Origin: Paramagnetospirillum caucaseum
GTDB taxonomy: Bacteria; Pseudomonadota; Alphaproteobacteria; Rhodospirillales; Magnetospirillaceae
Direction: 5' to 3'
DNA: 64,000 bases
NCBI RefSeq assembly: GCF_000342045.1
Contig: NZ_AONQ01000022.1
Location: 1 to 64,000, forward strand
Position 1 is the stretch's first letter; each line of letters begins with the position of its first letter. Made by a program: the position numbers and the translations under genes. The notes beneath the pieces are model-generated. The model searched no databases and was not told the DNA's origin. It saw only the letters and a list, made by a program, of their open reading frames with translations. Positions 1 to 8,226 of the stretch are shown piece after piece.

Positions 1-651
1 CGGTGTCAATCCCCTCGACGCCTCCGCCGTCCATCCCGAGGCCTATCCGGTGGTCGAGCGCATCGTCAAGGCCACCGGACGGCCGGTGAAGGCGCTGATC
101 GGCGACGCGCCATTCATCCGTTCCCTCGATCCCAGGGAATTCACCGACGAGCGCTTCGGCGAGCCGACGGTCAAGGACATCCTGAAGGAGCTGGAGAAGC
201 CCGGCCGCGATCCGCGCCCCGAATTCAAGACCGCCGCCTTCAAGGAGGGCGTCGAGACCCTGAAGGACCTGACCCCCGGCATGATCCTCGAAGGCGTGGT
301 CACCAACGTCACCAATTTCGGCGCCTTCGTGGATATCGGCGTGCACCAGGACGGGCTGGTCCACATCTCGGTGCTGGCCGACCGCTTCGTCAAGGACCCA
401 CACGAGGTGGTCAAGCCCGGCGATCTGGTCAAGGTCAAGGTGCTGGAAGTGGACATGAAGCGCAACCGCATCGCGCTCTCCATGCGCATGGACGCCCAGC
501 CGGTCCCCGCCAGGAAGGACGACGGTCCCGCGCCGCGCCGCGACGACCGCCGCCCGGCCCCCAGGCCCAGCAGCGGCAGCCGGCCCCCAAGCCGGACGAC
601 GGCGGCGGGGCCTTCGCCGCCGCCTTCGCCAAGGCCAAGCAGAAGAAGTAG
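1..651 (+). CDS. tex: Tex-family RNA-binding transcription accessory protein, C-terminal part, apparent frameshift
   Basis: Tex is a cytoplasmic RNA-binding protein that associates with the transcription machinery. The window begins inside it: the first residues read [20 protein letters not shown], typical of the helical region before the last domain. An S1 domain follows (from [21 protein letters not shown] to RNRIALSMR, about nt 280-490). The reading frame used there continues past the expected end to a stop at 670 with an Arg/Pro/Ser-rich tail. One frame over, the sequence ends [13 protein letters not shown] at a stop at 651, the usual Tex C-terminus. The switch falls in a run of five C at 558-562; one more C restores the usual end. 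I take this as a sequencing error. The 5' end is outside the window. Confidence 0.9.
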   Translation, partial: RCQSPRRLRRPSRGLSGGRAHRQGHRTAGEGADRRRAIHPFPRSQGIHRRALRRADGQGHPEGAGEARPRSAPRIQDRRLQGGRRDPEGPDPRHDPRRRGHQRHQFRRLRGYRRAPGRAGPHLGAGRPLRQGPTRGGQARRSGQGQGAGSGHEAQPHRALHAHGRPAGPRQEGRRSRAAPRRPPPGPQAQQRQPAPKPDDGGGAFAAAFAKAKQKK

Positions 652-656
652 TAATG

Positions 657-691
657 CCAAATCCCAATGAGCCGAGCTCATCGGGATTTGG
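657..691 (+). terminator. Inverted repeat after tex
   Basis: Fifteen-base arms CCAAATCCCAATGAG and CTCATCGGGATTTGG pair with a single G-T mismatch around a 5-base loop, six bases after the tex stop. No T run follows, so this may be a Rho-independent terminator of the weak GC-rich type or an RNA 3'-end stabiliser. Confidence 0.5.
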
Positions 692-850
692 TCAGGCCCA
701 AGGGGCCGCGCGGCTTCTGCCGCGGAAGGCAAGGGTTTCGGAGAAACCCGCCCGCCGCTGAGGGCGCCGCTAATCGGTTTCGATCAGCGGGATATGGTAT
801 AAGCCGGCGGAACGGCCGGCGGTCCTTGCGCCGCCGGTTGCGCCAATCTG

Positions 851-890
851 ATTGACTAGGCAATCATTGTGCGGTAGTTTCCTAGTCAAT
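851..890. promoter_or_regulatory. Twin MarR-type operator ahead of the marR-like gene
   Basis: ATTGACTAGG at 851-860 is repeated as its exact reverse complement CCTAGTCAAT at 881-890. The left copy extends to ATTGACTAGGCAAT, itself a near-palindrome (ATTG-N-CTAG-N-CAAT). This is the form expected of a MarR-family dimer site, and two sites 30 bp apart lie immediately before the regulator gene. Autorepression by the downstream product is inferred. Confidence 0.6.
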
Positions 891-893
891 CAG

Positions 894-1361
894 ATGAGGA
901 GGCCCATGCTGCCCGCTGTGTCCGAATTGACCGACCATCTTGGTTATTGGCTCCGTCAGGTGTCCAACCATGTCTCGCACTCCTTTGCCCGCCGGCTGGC
1001 GGCGAAGGAGGTGACGGTGGCCGAATGGGCCTTGATGCGTATGCTCTACGGCCAGGAGCCCATGTCTCCCAGTCGGCTGGCCGACCGGATGGGGCTGACG
1101 CGCGGCGCCGTCACCAGGCTTGCCGGGCGGCTGATCGCCAAGGCCCTGGTCGTCCGCGAATTCTGCCCCGATGACCGGCGGGCGCAAACCCTTGGGCTGA
1201 CCGCCAAGGGCGAGGCGTTCGTTCCCGAACTGGCCGTGCTGGCGGACCTGAACGATGCCGCCTGTTTCGCCCATCTGTCCGAGGAGGAGCGCCGGGTCCT
1301 GGAACTCATCTTGAAAGGCATGGTGGCGCGGCTCGGCCTCACGGCCATGCCCGTTGACTGA
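894..1361 (+). CDS. MarR-family transcriptional regulator
   Basis: A dimeric winged-helix DNA-binding protein of about 155 residues, the normal size for MarR proteins. The central part carries the recognition region MSPSRLADRMGLTRGAVTRLAGRLIAKALV, followed by the wing with the typical D-D-R-R-A sequence (CPDDRRAQTLGLTAKG). The frame is open upstream to 852, but that would place the coding start inside the inverted-repeat operator, so a start at 894 or at 906 (after GAGGAGG) is more likely. It precedes a DUF1398 gene by only 19 bases and may be co-transcribed with it. The ligand is unknown; MarR proteins commonly sense phenolic compounds or oxidants. Confidence 0.85.
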   Translation: MRRPMLPAVSELTDHLGYWLRQVSNHVSHSFARRLAAKEVTVAEWALMRMLYGQEPMSPSRLADRMGLTRGAVTRLAGRLIAKALVVREFCPDDRRAQTLGLTAKGEAFVPELAVLADLNDAACFAHLSEEERRVLELILKGMVARLGLTAMPVD

Positions 1362-1380
1362 CGGTAGGAAGGAGACTCCC

Positions 1381-1791
1381 ATGGACGTGCGCGGGGCCGA
1401 AATTGCCCAGACATGCCTGAACGGCGCCGAAGACGGCACCATGACCTTTCCGCAGATCGTGGCGATGCTGATGTCGGAAGGGTTCGAGGGCTATGCCGTC
1501 GATTACCGGCGGTCCTGCGCCACCTATTACCGCCCCGACGGTGACAGCGTCGTGCTGCCCATGCTCCGCGACGGCACGCCGGTCGCCGCCGCCTTCGACG
1601 CGGTCGCCATCCAGGCCGCGATCCGCGAGGCGCAGCAGATGGCGGCAGGCTACACCTATGCCGGCTTTTGCCGGAAGGTCCGGGCGGCCGGCTGCGCCGG
1701 CTACATGGTGTCCTTCTCCGGCCGCCGCGCCCTGTATTTCGGCCGGACCGCAGAAATCCACGCGGAGCTGTTTCCGGATCAGGCGCCGTAG
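1381..1791 (+). CDS. DUF1398-family protein
   Basis: A 136-residue soluble protein resembling the DUF1398 family (E. coli YbcV/YcgX type). Visible family features are the N-terminal helix, a repeated fold with TYYRPDGDSVVLPM, and a C-terminal copy ending in GYMVSFSGRRALYFGRTAEIHAELFP. The start at ATG 1381 is favoured by AAGGAGA seven bases upstream; a start at 1354 would overlap the marR gene. No biochemical role is known for the family and I do not assign one. The short gap to the MarR-like gene suggests common transcription, perhaps a stress response. Confidence 0.7.
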   Translation: MDVRGAEIAQTCLNGAEDGTMTFPQIVAMLMSEGFEGYAVDYRRSCATYYRPDGDSVVLPMLRDGTPVAAAFDAVAIQAAIREAQQMAAGYTYAGFCRKVRAAGCAGYMVSFSGRRALYFGRTAEIHAELFPDQAP

Positions 1792-1881
1792 CGTTTCAAA
1801 GCCGTACTTTTCAAACGGAATAGTCCCGGCCGCATTCCCCCTATGCGTCCGTCTGACTAGACTCGGCAGTTCAGTTTCCTA

Positions 1882-1897
1882 TACCGTCCAGCCGGTA
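1882..1897. promoter_or_regulatory. Inverted repeat upstream of the TetR-RND operon
   Basis: TACCG and CGGTA are separated by six bases, 23 bases before the tetR-like start, flanked by TTCC and GGAA that extend the symmetry imperfectly. The position fits an autoregulatory TetR operator. The assignment rests on position and symmetry only. Confidence 0.4.
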
Positions 1898-1920
1898 CAG
1901 TAAGGAACCGAGTCCCCCCC

Positions 1921-2448
1921 ATGAGCACCCGTGAGAGAATCATCGATTCCGCCATGGCCATCGTCCGCGACCAGGGCGTGACCAAGCTGACCCTGGACGA
2001 GGCCGCCAAGGTGGCGGGAATCAGCAAGGGCGGCGTGCTCTATCATTTCAAGAGCAAGGACGACCTGATCCGCGGCATGGTCCAGCGCCTCATCGAGCAG
2101 TGCGACCAGCTCAACCACGAGCATTACCAGCGCCAGCCGGAGGGGGTCTATCGCTGGGCGCGCACCCTGGTGCACGCCTGCTTCGATCCCAACGGTCCGG
2201 CTTTCGACCCGGTGGGCGGCGCCCTGCTGGCCGCCGTCACCGTCAATCCCGATCTGGTCGCCCCCATCCAGGCCATGTACGACCGCTGGATGGAGCGCAT
2301 CAAGAGCGACAGCCCCGACCTGGAACGGGCCGGGCTGATCTGCACCGCCATGGACGGCGTCTATTTCCAGCGCCTGATGGGTATCAATCTCAGCGATGCC
2401 GAGGGGGCCGAGCGCCTCAAGCGGCACGCCCTCGATCTTCTGAAGTAA
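1921..2448 (+). CDS. TetR-family repressor of the adjacent RND pump
   Basis: A 175-residue TetR-type regulator. Residues 1-50 form the DNA-binding domain: RERIIDSAMAIVRDQGV, then the helix-turn-helix LDEAAKVAGISKGGVLYHF ending in the usual KSKDDL. The remaining helical part would bind ligand and dimerise. It stands 12 bases before the membrane-fusion gene of an RND efflux pump and is read in the same direction, so it very probably represses the whole operon from the palindrome in front of it, with derepression by a pump substrate. The ligand cannot be read from the sequence. Confidence 0.88.
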   Translation: MSTRERIIDSAMAIVRDQGVTKLTLDEAAKVAGISKGGVLYHFKSKDDLIRGMVQRLIEQCDQLNHEHYQRQPEGVYRWARTLVHACFDPNGPAFDPVGGALLAAVTVNPDLVAPIQAMYDRWMERIKSDSPDLERAGLICTAMDGVYFQRLMGINLSDAEGAERLKRHALDLLK

Positions 2449-2460
2449 CGGAGCCTCGCC

Positions 2461-3585
2461 ATGAAAGCCAAACGGATAATTATCATGCTGGCGGGCTCCG
2501 CCATCGTGTTCGGTGGGGTGTTCGGCTTCGTCGCCTTCAAGAACCACATGATCAAGCAATTCTTCGCCACCATGCCCAAGCCGGTGGTGGCGGTGACCAT
2601 CGCCAAGGCGGGCCTGACCGAATGGCGGGCGGTGGTGCCGGCGGTGGGCACCTTGCAGGCAGTCAACGGCGTCGACATCTCGGGCGCCATGTCGGGGCTG
2701 GTCAAGTCCATCGCCTTCGAATCCGGCCAGGACGTGAGGAAGGGCCATGTGCTGGTGCAACTGGACACCGACGTGGAGATGGGCGATTTGCGCAGCGCCC
2801 AGGCCGAACTGGCCCTGGCCCGCACCAGCTACGACCGCAGCGCCACGCTGCTCAGGTCCAACACGGTCAGCGTCGCGGCCCTGGAAAAGGCCGAGGCCGA
2901 GTTGAAGGTCCGCCAAGCCAAGGTCGCCGGGCTGCAGGCCCAGATCGCCAAGAAGACCATCGCCGCCCCCTTCGACGGCCGGCTCGGCGTGCGCAAGGTC
3001 GATCTCGGCCAGTATGTCCAGCCGGGCCAGATGGTGGCCAACCTGCAGGACCTGTCGCTGATGCTGTGCGATTTCTCGGTGTCGCAGAAGGATCTCGGCC
3101 TGCTGGGAATCGGACAGGCAGTGCGCATGACCACCGACGCCTGGCCGGGTGTGGTGTTCGAGGGCACGGTGGCCGCCATCGAGCCGCTGGTCGATGCCAA
3201 GACCGGCATGGTCTCGGTCCAGGCCCGTTTCCCCAACGCCGACGGGAACCTGCGCCCCGGCATGTTCGCCCGCATCGAGATCGAGCGTCCGTCCGGCGCC
3301 CCGGTGGTGACGGTGCCCGCCTCGGCGGTGGCCTACAACCTGCACGGCGACGCGGTGTTCGTGGTCAGGGAGGACGCCGGCCCCGACGGCAAGACGGTGT
3401 CCAAAGCCGAACGCGCCGTGGTCCAGCTGGGCGAGCGCAAGGACGGAATGGTGGTCATCCGGTCGGGAATCTCCCCCGGCGACGTGGTGGTGACCTCGGG
3501 CCAGGTCAAGCTGGAGCACGGCTCGCTGGTCAGCGTGGCGGCCAGCGATCCCCTGAAGACGGCGGCGGCCGGGGCGGTGCGGTGA
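2461..3585 (+). CDS. RND efflux periplasmic adaptor (membrane fusion protein)
   Basis: A 374-residue HlyD/AcrA-type adaptor that links an inner-membrane RND pump to an outer-membrane channel. An N-terminal membrane anchor (residues 5-27) is followed by the first half of the lipoyl domain (GTLQAVNGVDISGAMSGLV), a short helical hairpin (about 95-165), the second lipoyl half (KKTIAAPFDGRLGVRKVDLGQYV) and a beta-barrel region with the family sequence NLRPGMFARIEI. The stop codon overlaps the start of the pump gene by one base (TGATG), so the two are translationally coupled. No outer-membrane channel gene lies nearby, so TolC or a similar protein must be supplied from elsewhere. Confidence 0.92.
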   Translation: MKAKRIIIMLAGSAIVFGGVFGFVAFKNHMIKQFFATMPKPVVAVTIAKAGLTEWRAVVPAVGTLQAVNGVDISGAMSGLVKSIAFESGQDVRKGHVLVQLDTDVEMGDLRSAQAELALARTSYDRSATLLRSNTVSVAALEKAEAELKVRQAKVAGLQAQIAKKTIAAPFDGRLGVRKVDLGQYVQPGQMVANLQDLSLMLCDFSVSQKDLGLLGIGQAVRMTTDAWPGVVFEGTVAAIEPLVDAKTGMVSVQARFPNADGNLRPGMFARIEIERPSGAPVVTVPASAVAYNLHGDAVFVVREDAGPDGKTVSKAERAVVQLGERKDGMVVIRSGISPGDVVVTSGQVKLEHGSLVSVAASDPLKTAAAGAVR

Positions 3586-6500
3586 TGTTCGACATCTTCA
3601 TCAAGCGGCCGGTCCTGGCCGCCGTGGTCAGCCTGCTGATCCTGTTCATCGGCCTCAGGGCCCTGATGAGCCTGCCGGTGCGCCAGTATCCCGAGATGAC
3701 CAACACGGTCATCACCATCACAACCAGCTTTCCCGGCGCCGATTCCGACATGATCCAGGGCTTCGTCACCCAGCCGATCCAGAAGGCGGTGGCCACGGCC
3801 GAGGGCATCAACTACCTGACGTCGCGCTCCATCCAGGGGCTGTCGGAGATCAAGGCGTTCATCCGCCTCAACGATGACCCGGAAACCGCCATGACCGCCG
3901 TCATGAGCAAGGTGGCCGAGGTCCGTTCGGTGCTGCCCAAGGGCATCAACGATTCCGTCATCAAGAAGGAGACCGGGCAAAGCTTCGCCTCGGCCTATCT
4001 CGCCTTCTCGTCCGACCGCCTTTCCCAGCAGCAGATCACCGATTACGTCATGCGGGTGGTGCAGCCCAAGCTGGCCGCCGTGCCCGGCGTCGCCAACCCG
4101 GAAGTGTTCGGCGGCCAGAAATTTTCCATGCGCATCTGGCTGGACCCGGAAAAGCTGGCCCAGCATGGCATGGGGCCCGACGACCTGAAGGCGGCGTTGA
4201 CCAGCAACAACTTCACCTCGGCCTCGGGCTCGACCAAGGGCGCCTACGACGTGGTCAACACCCAGGCCTCCACCGACCTGAAGAGCGTCGAGGAGTTCCG
4301 CCAGCTGGTGGTCAAGCATGACGGCGCGCGGCTGGTGCGCCTGGGCGACGTGGCCGGTGTGGAACTGGGGCCGGAAAACGACGACATGAGCGTGTTCGCC
4401 GGCAACGAGCGGGCTATTTTCGTCGGCATCTACACCACGCCGGAAGCCAATCCCCTGTCGGTGATCCGTCAGGTGCGCGAAGAGGCCCTTCCGGCCCTGC
4501 AGGCCCAGCTGCCGCCCGGCCTGACCGCCAAGATCGCCTATGATTCCACCTTGTTCATCGACGCCGCCATCACCGAGGTGGCCAAGACCATCGCGGAAGC
4601 CGCCATCATCGTCATGGTGGTGATCTTCTTCTTCATGGGCTCGGTGCGTTCGGTGGTGATTCCGGTGGTCACCGTGCCGCTGTCGCTGATCGGCGTGGCG
4701 GTGCTGCTGCTGTCGCTGGGCTTCTCCATCAATCTGCTCACCCTGCTGGCCATGGTGCTGGCCATCGGGCTGGTGGTCGACGACGCCATCGTGGTGGTGG
4801 AGAATGTCCACCGCCATATCGAGGAAGGCTTGCCGCCGTTCCGCGCCGCCCTGGTGGGCACGCGGGAAATCGCCGGGCCGGTGATCTCCATGACCATCAC
4901 CCTGGCCGCCGTCTACGCCCCCATCGCCTTCATGGGCGGGCTGACCGGTTCGCTGTTCAAGGAATTCGCCCTGACCCTGGCCGGGTCGGTGGTGGTGTCG
5001 GGAATCATCGCGCTCACGCTGTCGCCCATGATGTGCTCGAAGATTCTCAAGCACGAGGACGACAAGAAGGGCCTGCCCGCTCTGATCGACCGCACCTTCG
5101 ACCGGGTGCGGGCCAAGTACGAGAGATGGCTGGCCGCCTCCCTGGCCGACCGTCCCACCACCCTGATCTTCGCCCTGATCGTGCTGGGCTCGCTGCCCTT
5201 CCTGTTCCTGGCGGTGCCCACCGAGCTGGCGCCGGAAGAGGATCAGGGCGTGGTGTTCACCGCCTATAACGGCCCGGCCTCGGCCAATACCGACTTCATG
5301 GAAGCCTTCTCGCACCAGATTTCCGCCAAGCTGAAGGCCTTTCCCGAAACCAGCGAGACCTTCCTGATCAACGGCATGGGCGCCATCAGCCAGGGCTTCG
5401 GCGGCGCGGTGCTGACCGCCTGGGAAGACCGTGACCGCTCGGCCAAGGCGTTGACCGCCGCCATCCAGCAGGCCCTCAACGAGGTGTCGGGGGTCAAGGC
5501 CTCGGTGTTCCCGCCGCCGCCGCTGCCCGGCGTCGATGGCCTGCCGGTGCAGTTCGTGCTGTCCTCCATCGCCGATTACCAGCAGCTCAACGATATCCAG
5601 GGCGAGCTGATGAAGCGGGCTCAAGGCTCGGGCATGTTCGCCTTCATCGACGCCGACCTGAAGATCGAAAGCCCCCAGACCCAGGTGATCATCGATCGCG
5701 ACAAGGCGGCGGCCTACGGCATCTCCATGCAGCAGATCGGCGACGCGCTGGGCACCATGACCGGGGGCAATTACGTCAATCTGGTCAACCTGCAGGGCCG
5801 TTCCTATCAGGTGATCCCCCAGGTGCCGCGCGAGTTCCGCCTGGACCCCGCCCAACTGGGCCGTTACCACGTGCGCGCCGCCTCGGGCGCGGCGGTGCCG
5901 CTGTCGTCCCTGGTCAGCCTGGGATCGATGGTGCGCCCCGTTTCGCTCAACCAGTTCAACCAGCTGAACTCGGTGACCATCCAGGCCTTTCCCATGCCCG
6001 GCGTGACCCTGGGCCAGGCCCTGGAGCTGCTGCGCAACCTTGCCGCCGAATTGCTGCCCCAGGGCACCACGGTGGATTACGCCGGCCAGTCGCGGCAATA
6101 CATGCAGGAGGGCAACGCCCTGGCGATGACCTTTGTCTTCGCCCTGATCATCATCTTCCTGGTGCTGGCCGCCCAGTTCGAAAGTTTCCGCGACCCGCTG
6201 GTGATCATGGTCTCGGTGCCGCTGTCCATCTGCGGCGCCCTGATCCCCCTGGCGCTGGGCGTGGCCAGCATGAACATCTACACCCAGGTGGGCCTCGTCA
6301 CCCTGATCGGCCTGATCACCAAGCACGGCATCCTGATCTGCGAGGTGGCGCGCGAGCGCCAGGAAGCCGACGGCCTCGACCGCGCCAGCGCGGTGATGGT
6401 CGCCGCCGGCCTGCGCCTGCGGCCCATCCTGATGACCACGGCGGCCATGGTGGCCGGCCTGATCCCCCTGCTGTTCGCCAGCGGGGCGGGGGCGGCGTCG

Positions 6501-6653
6501 CGCTTCTCCATCGCCGTGGTGATCGTCGCCGGCATGACCATCGGCACCTTGTTCACCCTGTTCGTGCTGCCGGTGATCTACACCTTCGTCGCCGCCGAGC
6601 GCCGCACCGCGCCCGAAGCCGAAGCCGAAGAAGCTCCGGCGGCGGCCGAGTAA
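3585..6653 (+). CDS. RND-family multidrug efflux pump, HAE1 type
   Basis: A 1022-residue inner-membrane proton-driven exporter, the usual length for AcrB/MexF-like proteins. It starts with the typical MFDIFIKRPVLAAVVSLLIL, has two sets of six transmembrane segments, and large periplasmic loops after TM1 and TM7. The proton-relay aspartates in TM4 are present (GLVVDDAIVVVENV, D399/D400). The C-terminal half repeats the architecture (MSVPLSICGALIPLAL, LITKHGILICEVA). Sequence style is closer to the MexF/AcrB-like pumps of proteobacteria than to heavy-metal CusA pumps, since the methionine triad and CzcA-type motifs are not seen. The acidic tail (EAEAEEAPAAAE) is short and unremarkable. Substrates are unknown. 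Confidence 0.93.
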   Translation: MFDIFIKRPVLAAVVSLLILFIGLRALMSLPVRQYPEMTNTVITITTSFPGADSDMIQGFVTQPIQKAVATAEGINYLTSRSIQGLSEIKAFIRLNDDPETAMTAVMSKVAEVRSVLPKGINDSVIKKETGQSFASAYLAFSSDRLSQQQITDYVMRVVQPKLAAVPGVANPEVFGGQKFSMRIWLDPEKLAQHGMGPDDLKAALTSNNFTSASGSTKGAYDVVNTQASTDLKSVEEFRQLVVKHDGARLVRLGDVAGVELGPENDDMSVFAGNERAIFVGIYTTPEANPLSVIRQVREEALPALQAQLPPGLTAKIAYDSTLFIDAAITEVAKTIAEAAIIVMVVIFFFMGSVRSVVIPVVTVPLSLIGVAVLLLSLGFSINLLTLLAMVLAIGLVVDDAIVVVENVHRHIEEGLPPFRAALVGTREIAGPVISMTITLAAVYAPIAFMGGLTGSLFKEFALTLAGSVVVSGIIALTLSPMMCSKILKHEDDKKGLPALIDRTFDRVRAKYERWLAASLADRPTTLIFALIVLGSLPFLFLAVPTELAPEEDQGVVFTAYNGPASANTDFMEAFSHQISAKLKAFPETSETFLINGMGAISQGFGGAVLTAWEDRDRSAKALTAAIQQALNEVSGVKASVFPPPPLPGVDGLPVQFVLSSIADYQQLNDIQGELMKRAQGSGMFAFIDADLKIESPQTQVIIDRDKAAAYGISMQQIGDALGTMTGGNYVNLVNLQGRSYQVIPQVPREFRLDPAQLGRYHVRAASGAAVPLSSLVSLGSMVRPVSLNQFNQLNSVTIQAFPMPGVTLGQALELLRNLAAELLPQGTTVDYAGQSRQYMQEGNALAMTFVFALIIIFLVLAAQFESFRDPLVIMVSVPLSICGALIPLALGVASMNIYTQVGLVTLIGLITKHGILICEVARERQEADGLDRASAVMVAAGLRLRPILMTTAAMVAGLIPLLFASGAGAASRFSIAVVIVAGMTIGTLFTLFVLPVIYTFVAAERRTAPEAEAEEAPAAAE

Positions 6654-6716
6654 CCCCGTTGCGCCCAGCCCGTCCCGGGTCCACCATGACCTTGGGATGG
6701 GCGTGCGAGGCATGTC

Positions 6717-7442
6717 ATGGCGGTTGCCGTACTGGTTCTGTCCGACCTGCACATGGAGGTGCCGGGGGCCGATGTCTTCCGGCCCCGCACCGAGGGCGCC
6801 GACCTGATCGTCCTGGCCGGCGACATCCACCAGGGAACCAAGGGCCTGCGCTGGGCGGCGCGGCTGGCCGAGGGCTACCGCCGCCGGGGCCTGCCCGTCC
6901 ATTTCCTCGAGCAGGACAGCGTGGTCGTCCAGGCGGGGGGCGTTTCCGTCCGGGTGATCGGCGCCACCCTATGGTCCGACTTCACCCTGCACGGCGAGAC
7001 GGCGCAGGCGGCGGCCATGGAGAAGGCGGTGGCCCACATGCCCGACTATCGCATGATCCGCACCGGCTGGGCGCCCTGGCACCGCTTGCGGCCAGCCGAT
7101 ACCTTGGCGGTGTGCGAATCCACCATCCGCCACCTGTGGGAGATCGTGATCCATCCCTTCGACGGCCCAACCATGATCGTCACCCATACCGGCCCGTCGT
7201 TCCGCTCTATCTCCTCCCATTACAGTACCGACATCCTGTCGCCGGCCTTCGCCTCCGATTTCGAGGAGGTCATCCGTTTCGGCCACGTGGCCCTGTGGGT
7301 GCACGGCCACGTCCACCACAGCGTGGATTATTCGGTGTTTTCCACCAGAGTGGTTGCCAATCCGCGCGGATACTGGCCTGATCGCATCAATCCAGACTTC
7401 AACCCCGGCCTGATCGTAGAACTCCCCACCCATGATTCCTGA
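6717..7442 (+). CDS. Metallophosphoesterase-like protein lacking the GNHE motif
   Basis: A calcineurin-type phosphoesterase of 241 residues. The first metal motif is intact (SDLH, D10/H12), as are GDIH (D36), the late THTGPS (H157) and GHVHH (H196/H198). The usual third motif, G-N-H-E, which supplies a metal ligand and the catalytic histidine, is absent: AEG at residue 53 runs straight into RRRGLPVHFLEQDSV, where relatives carry about 25 extra residues containing PGNHE. No other frame holds the missing piece, so this looks like an in-frame deletion, and the enzyme may be inactive or altered. It overlaps the downstream pseudouridine synthase gene by 11 bases. Confidence 0.8.
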   Translation: MAVAVLVLSDLHMEVPGADVFRPRTEGADLIVLAGDIHQGTKGLRWAARLAEGYRRRGLPVHFLEQDSVVVQAGGVSVRVIGATLWSDFTLHGETAQAAAMEKAVAHMPDYRMIRTGWAPWHRLRPADTLAVCESTIRHLWEIVIHPFDGPTMIVTHTGPSFRSISSHYSTDILSPAFASDFEEVIRFGHVALWVHGHVHHSVDYSVFSTRVVANPRGYWPDRINPDFNPGLIVELPTHDS

Positions 7443-8118
7443 GGACCTTCAAGCCCGCGTGCTGTATCGCGACCCGGCCGTGCTGGTCATCGACAAGCCC
7501 GCCGGGCTGGCGGTGCATGCCGGACCCAAGGGCGGCGAGCACCTGATGCTCTATCTCGACGCCCTGCGCTTCGGCCTGAACCGGCGGCCCGAGCTGGCCC
7601 ATCGCCTGGACCGCGAGACCTCGGGCTGCTTGGTGCTGGGCCGCACCGCCAAGGCCCTGGCGGCCCTGGGCGAGCTGTTCGCCACGGGACTGGCCGGCAA
7701 GACCTACTGGGCGGTGGTGGTGGGCAAGCCGCGCGAGGAGGCTGGAACCATCGACTACGCCCTGAAGAAGCGGGAAAAGAAGTTCGGCTGGCGCATGGAG
7801 GTGGACCGCTCCGGTCTGGCCTCGCTGACCGAATGGCGGCTGCGGGGCAGCGACGGGCGGCTGTCCTGGCTGGAATGCCGGCCGCTGACGGGGCGCACCC
7901 ATCAGATCCGCGCCCATTGCGCCGCCATCGGCCATCCCCTGGTGGGCGATGCCATCTATGGCCGCGGCACCGGCACCCTGGCCGGCGACCGGCTGATGCT
8001 GCACTCGCGCGCCATCGTCCTGCCGCTGGCGGCGGGCAAGCCGCCCATCCGTGCCGAGGCCCCGGTCCCCGAGCATATGCTTGCGGTTTTCCAGGGGTGC
8101 GGCTGGGCGTCTTCGTAA
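7432..8118 (+). CDS. RluA-family pseudouridine synthase
   Basis: Converts uridine to pseudouridine in rRNA or tRNA. The 228-residue protein is a catalytic domain only, without an S4 RNA-binding domain. The active-site motif HRLDRETSG (D60) is complete, as are the KP-x-G start motif (VIDKPAGLAVH) and the late LTGRTHQIRAH and HPLVGDAIYG motifs. The size and the lack of S4 fit the compact RluA or TruC-like branch; the target position cannot be read from the sequence. The start is ATG 7432, inside the end of the phosphoesterase gene. Confidence 0.88.
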   Translation: MIPEDLQARVLYRDPAVLVIDKPAGLAVHAGPKGGEHLMLYLDALRFGLNRRPELAHRLDRETSGCLVLGRTAKALAALGELFATGLAGKTYWAVVVGKPREEAGTIDYALKKREKKFGWRMEVDRSGLASLTEWRLRGSDGRLSWLECRPLTGRTHQIRAHCAAIGHPLVGDAIYGRGTGTLAGDRLMLHSRAIVLPLAAGKPPIRAEAPVPEHMLAVFQGCGWASS

Positions 8119-8226
8119 AGCGGCAAACCAATACCGATTTACTTATTTCGCTTGACGCGCGGCCCGGCTGGGGGTGAACTATCCTGACCGGCAACATCAA
8201 CGGACCGGGTAAACAGGGTGGGGGCT

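Noticed and set aside
3333-6902. A 1189-residue minus-strand reading frame
   Set aside because: It lies opposite the RND pump and adaptor genes and has the His/Gln-rich composition of a shadow frame.
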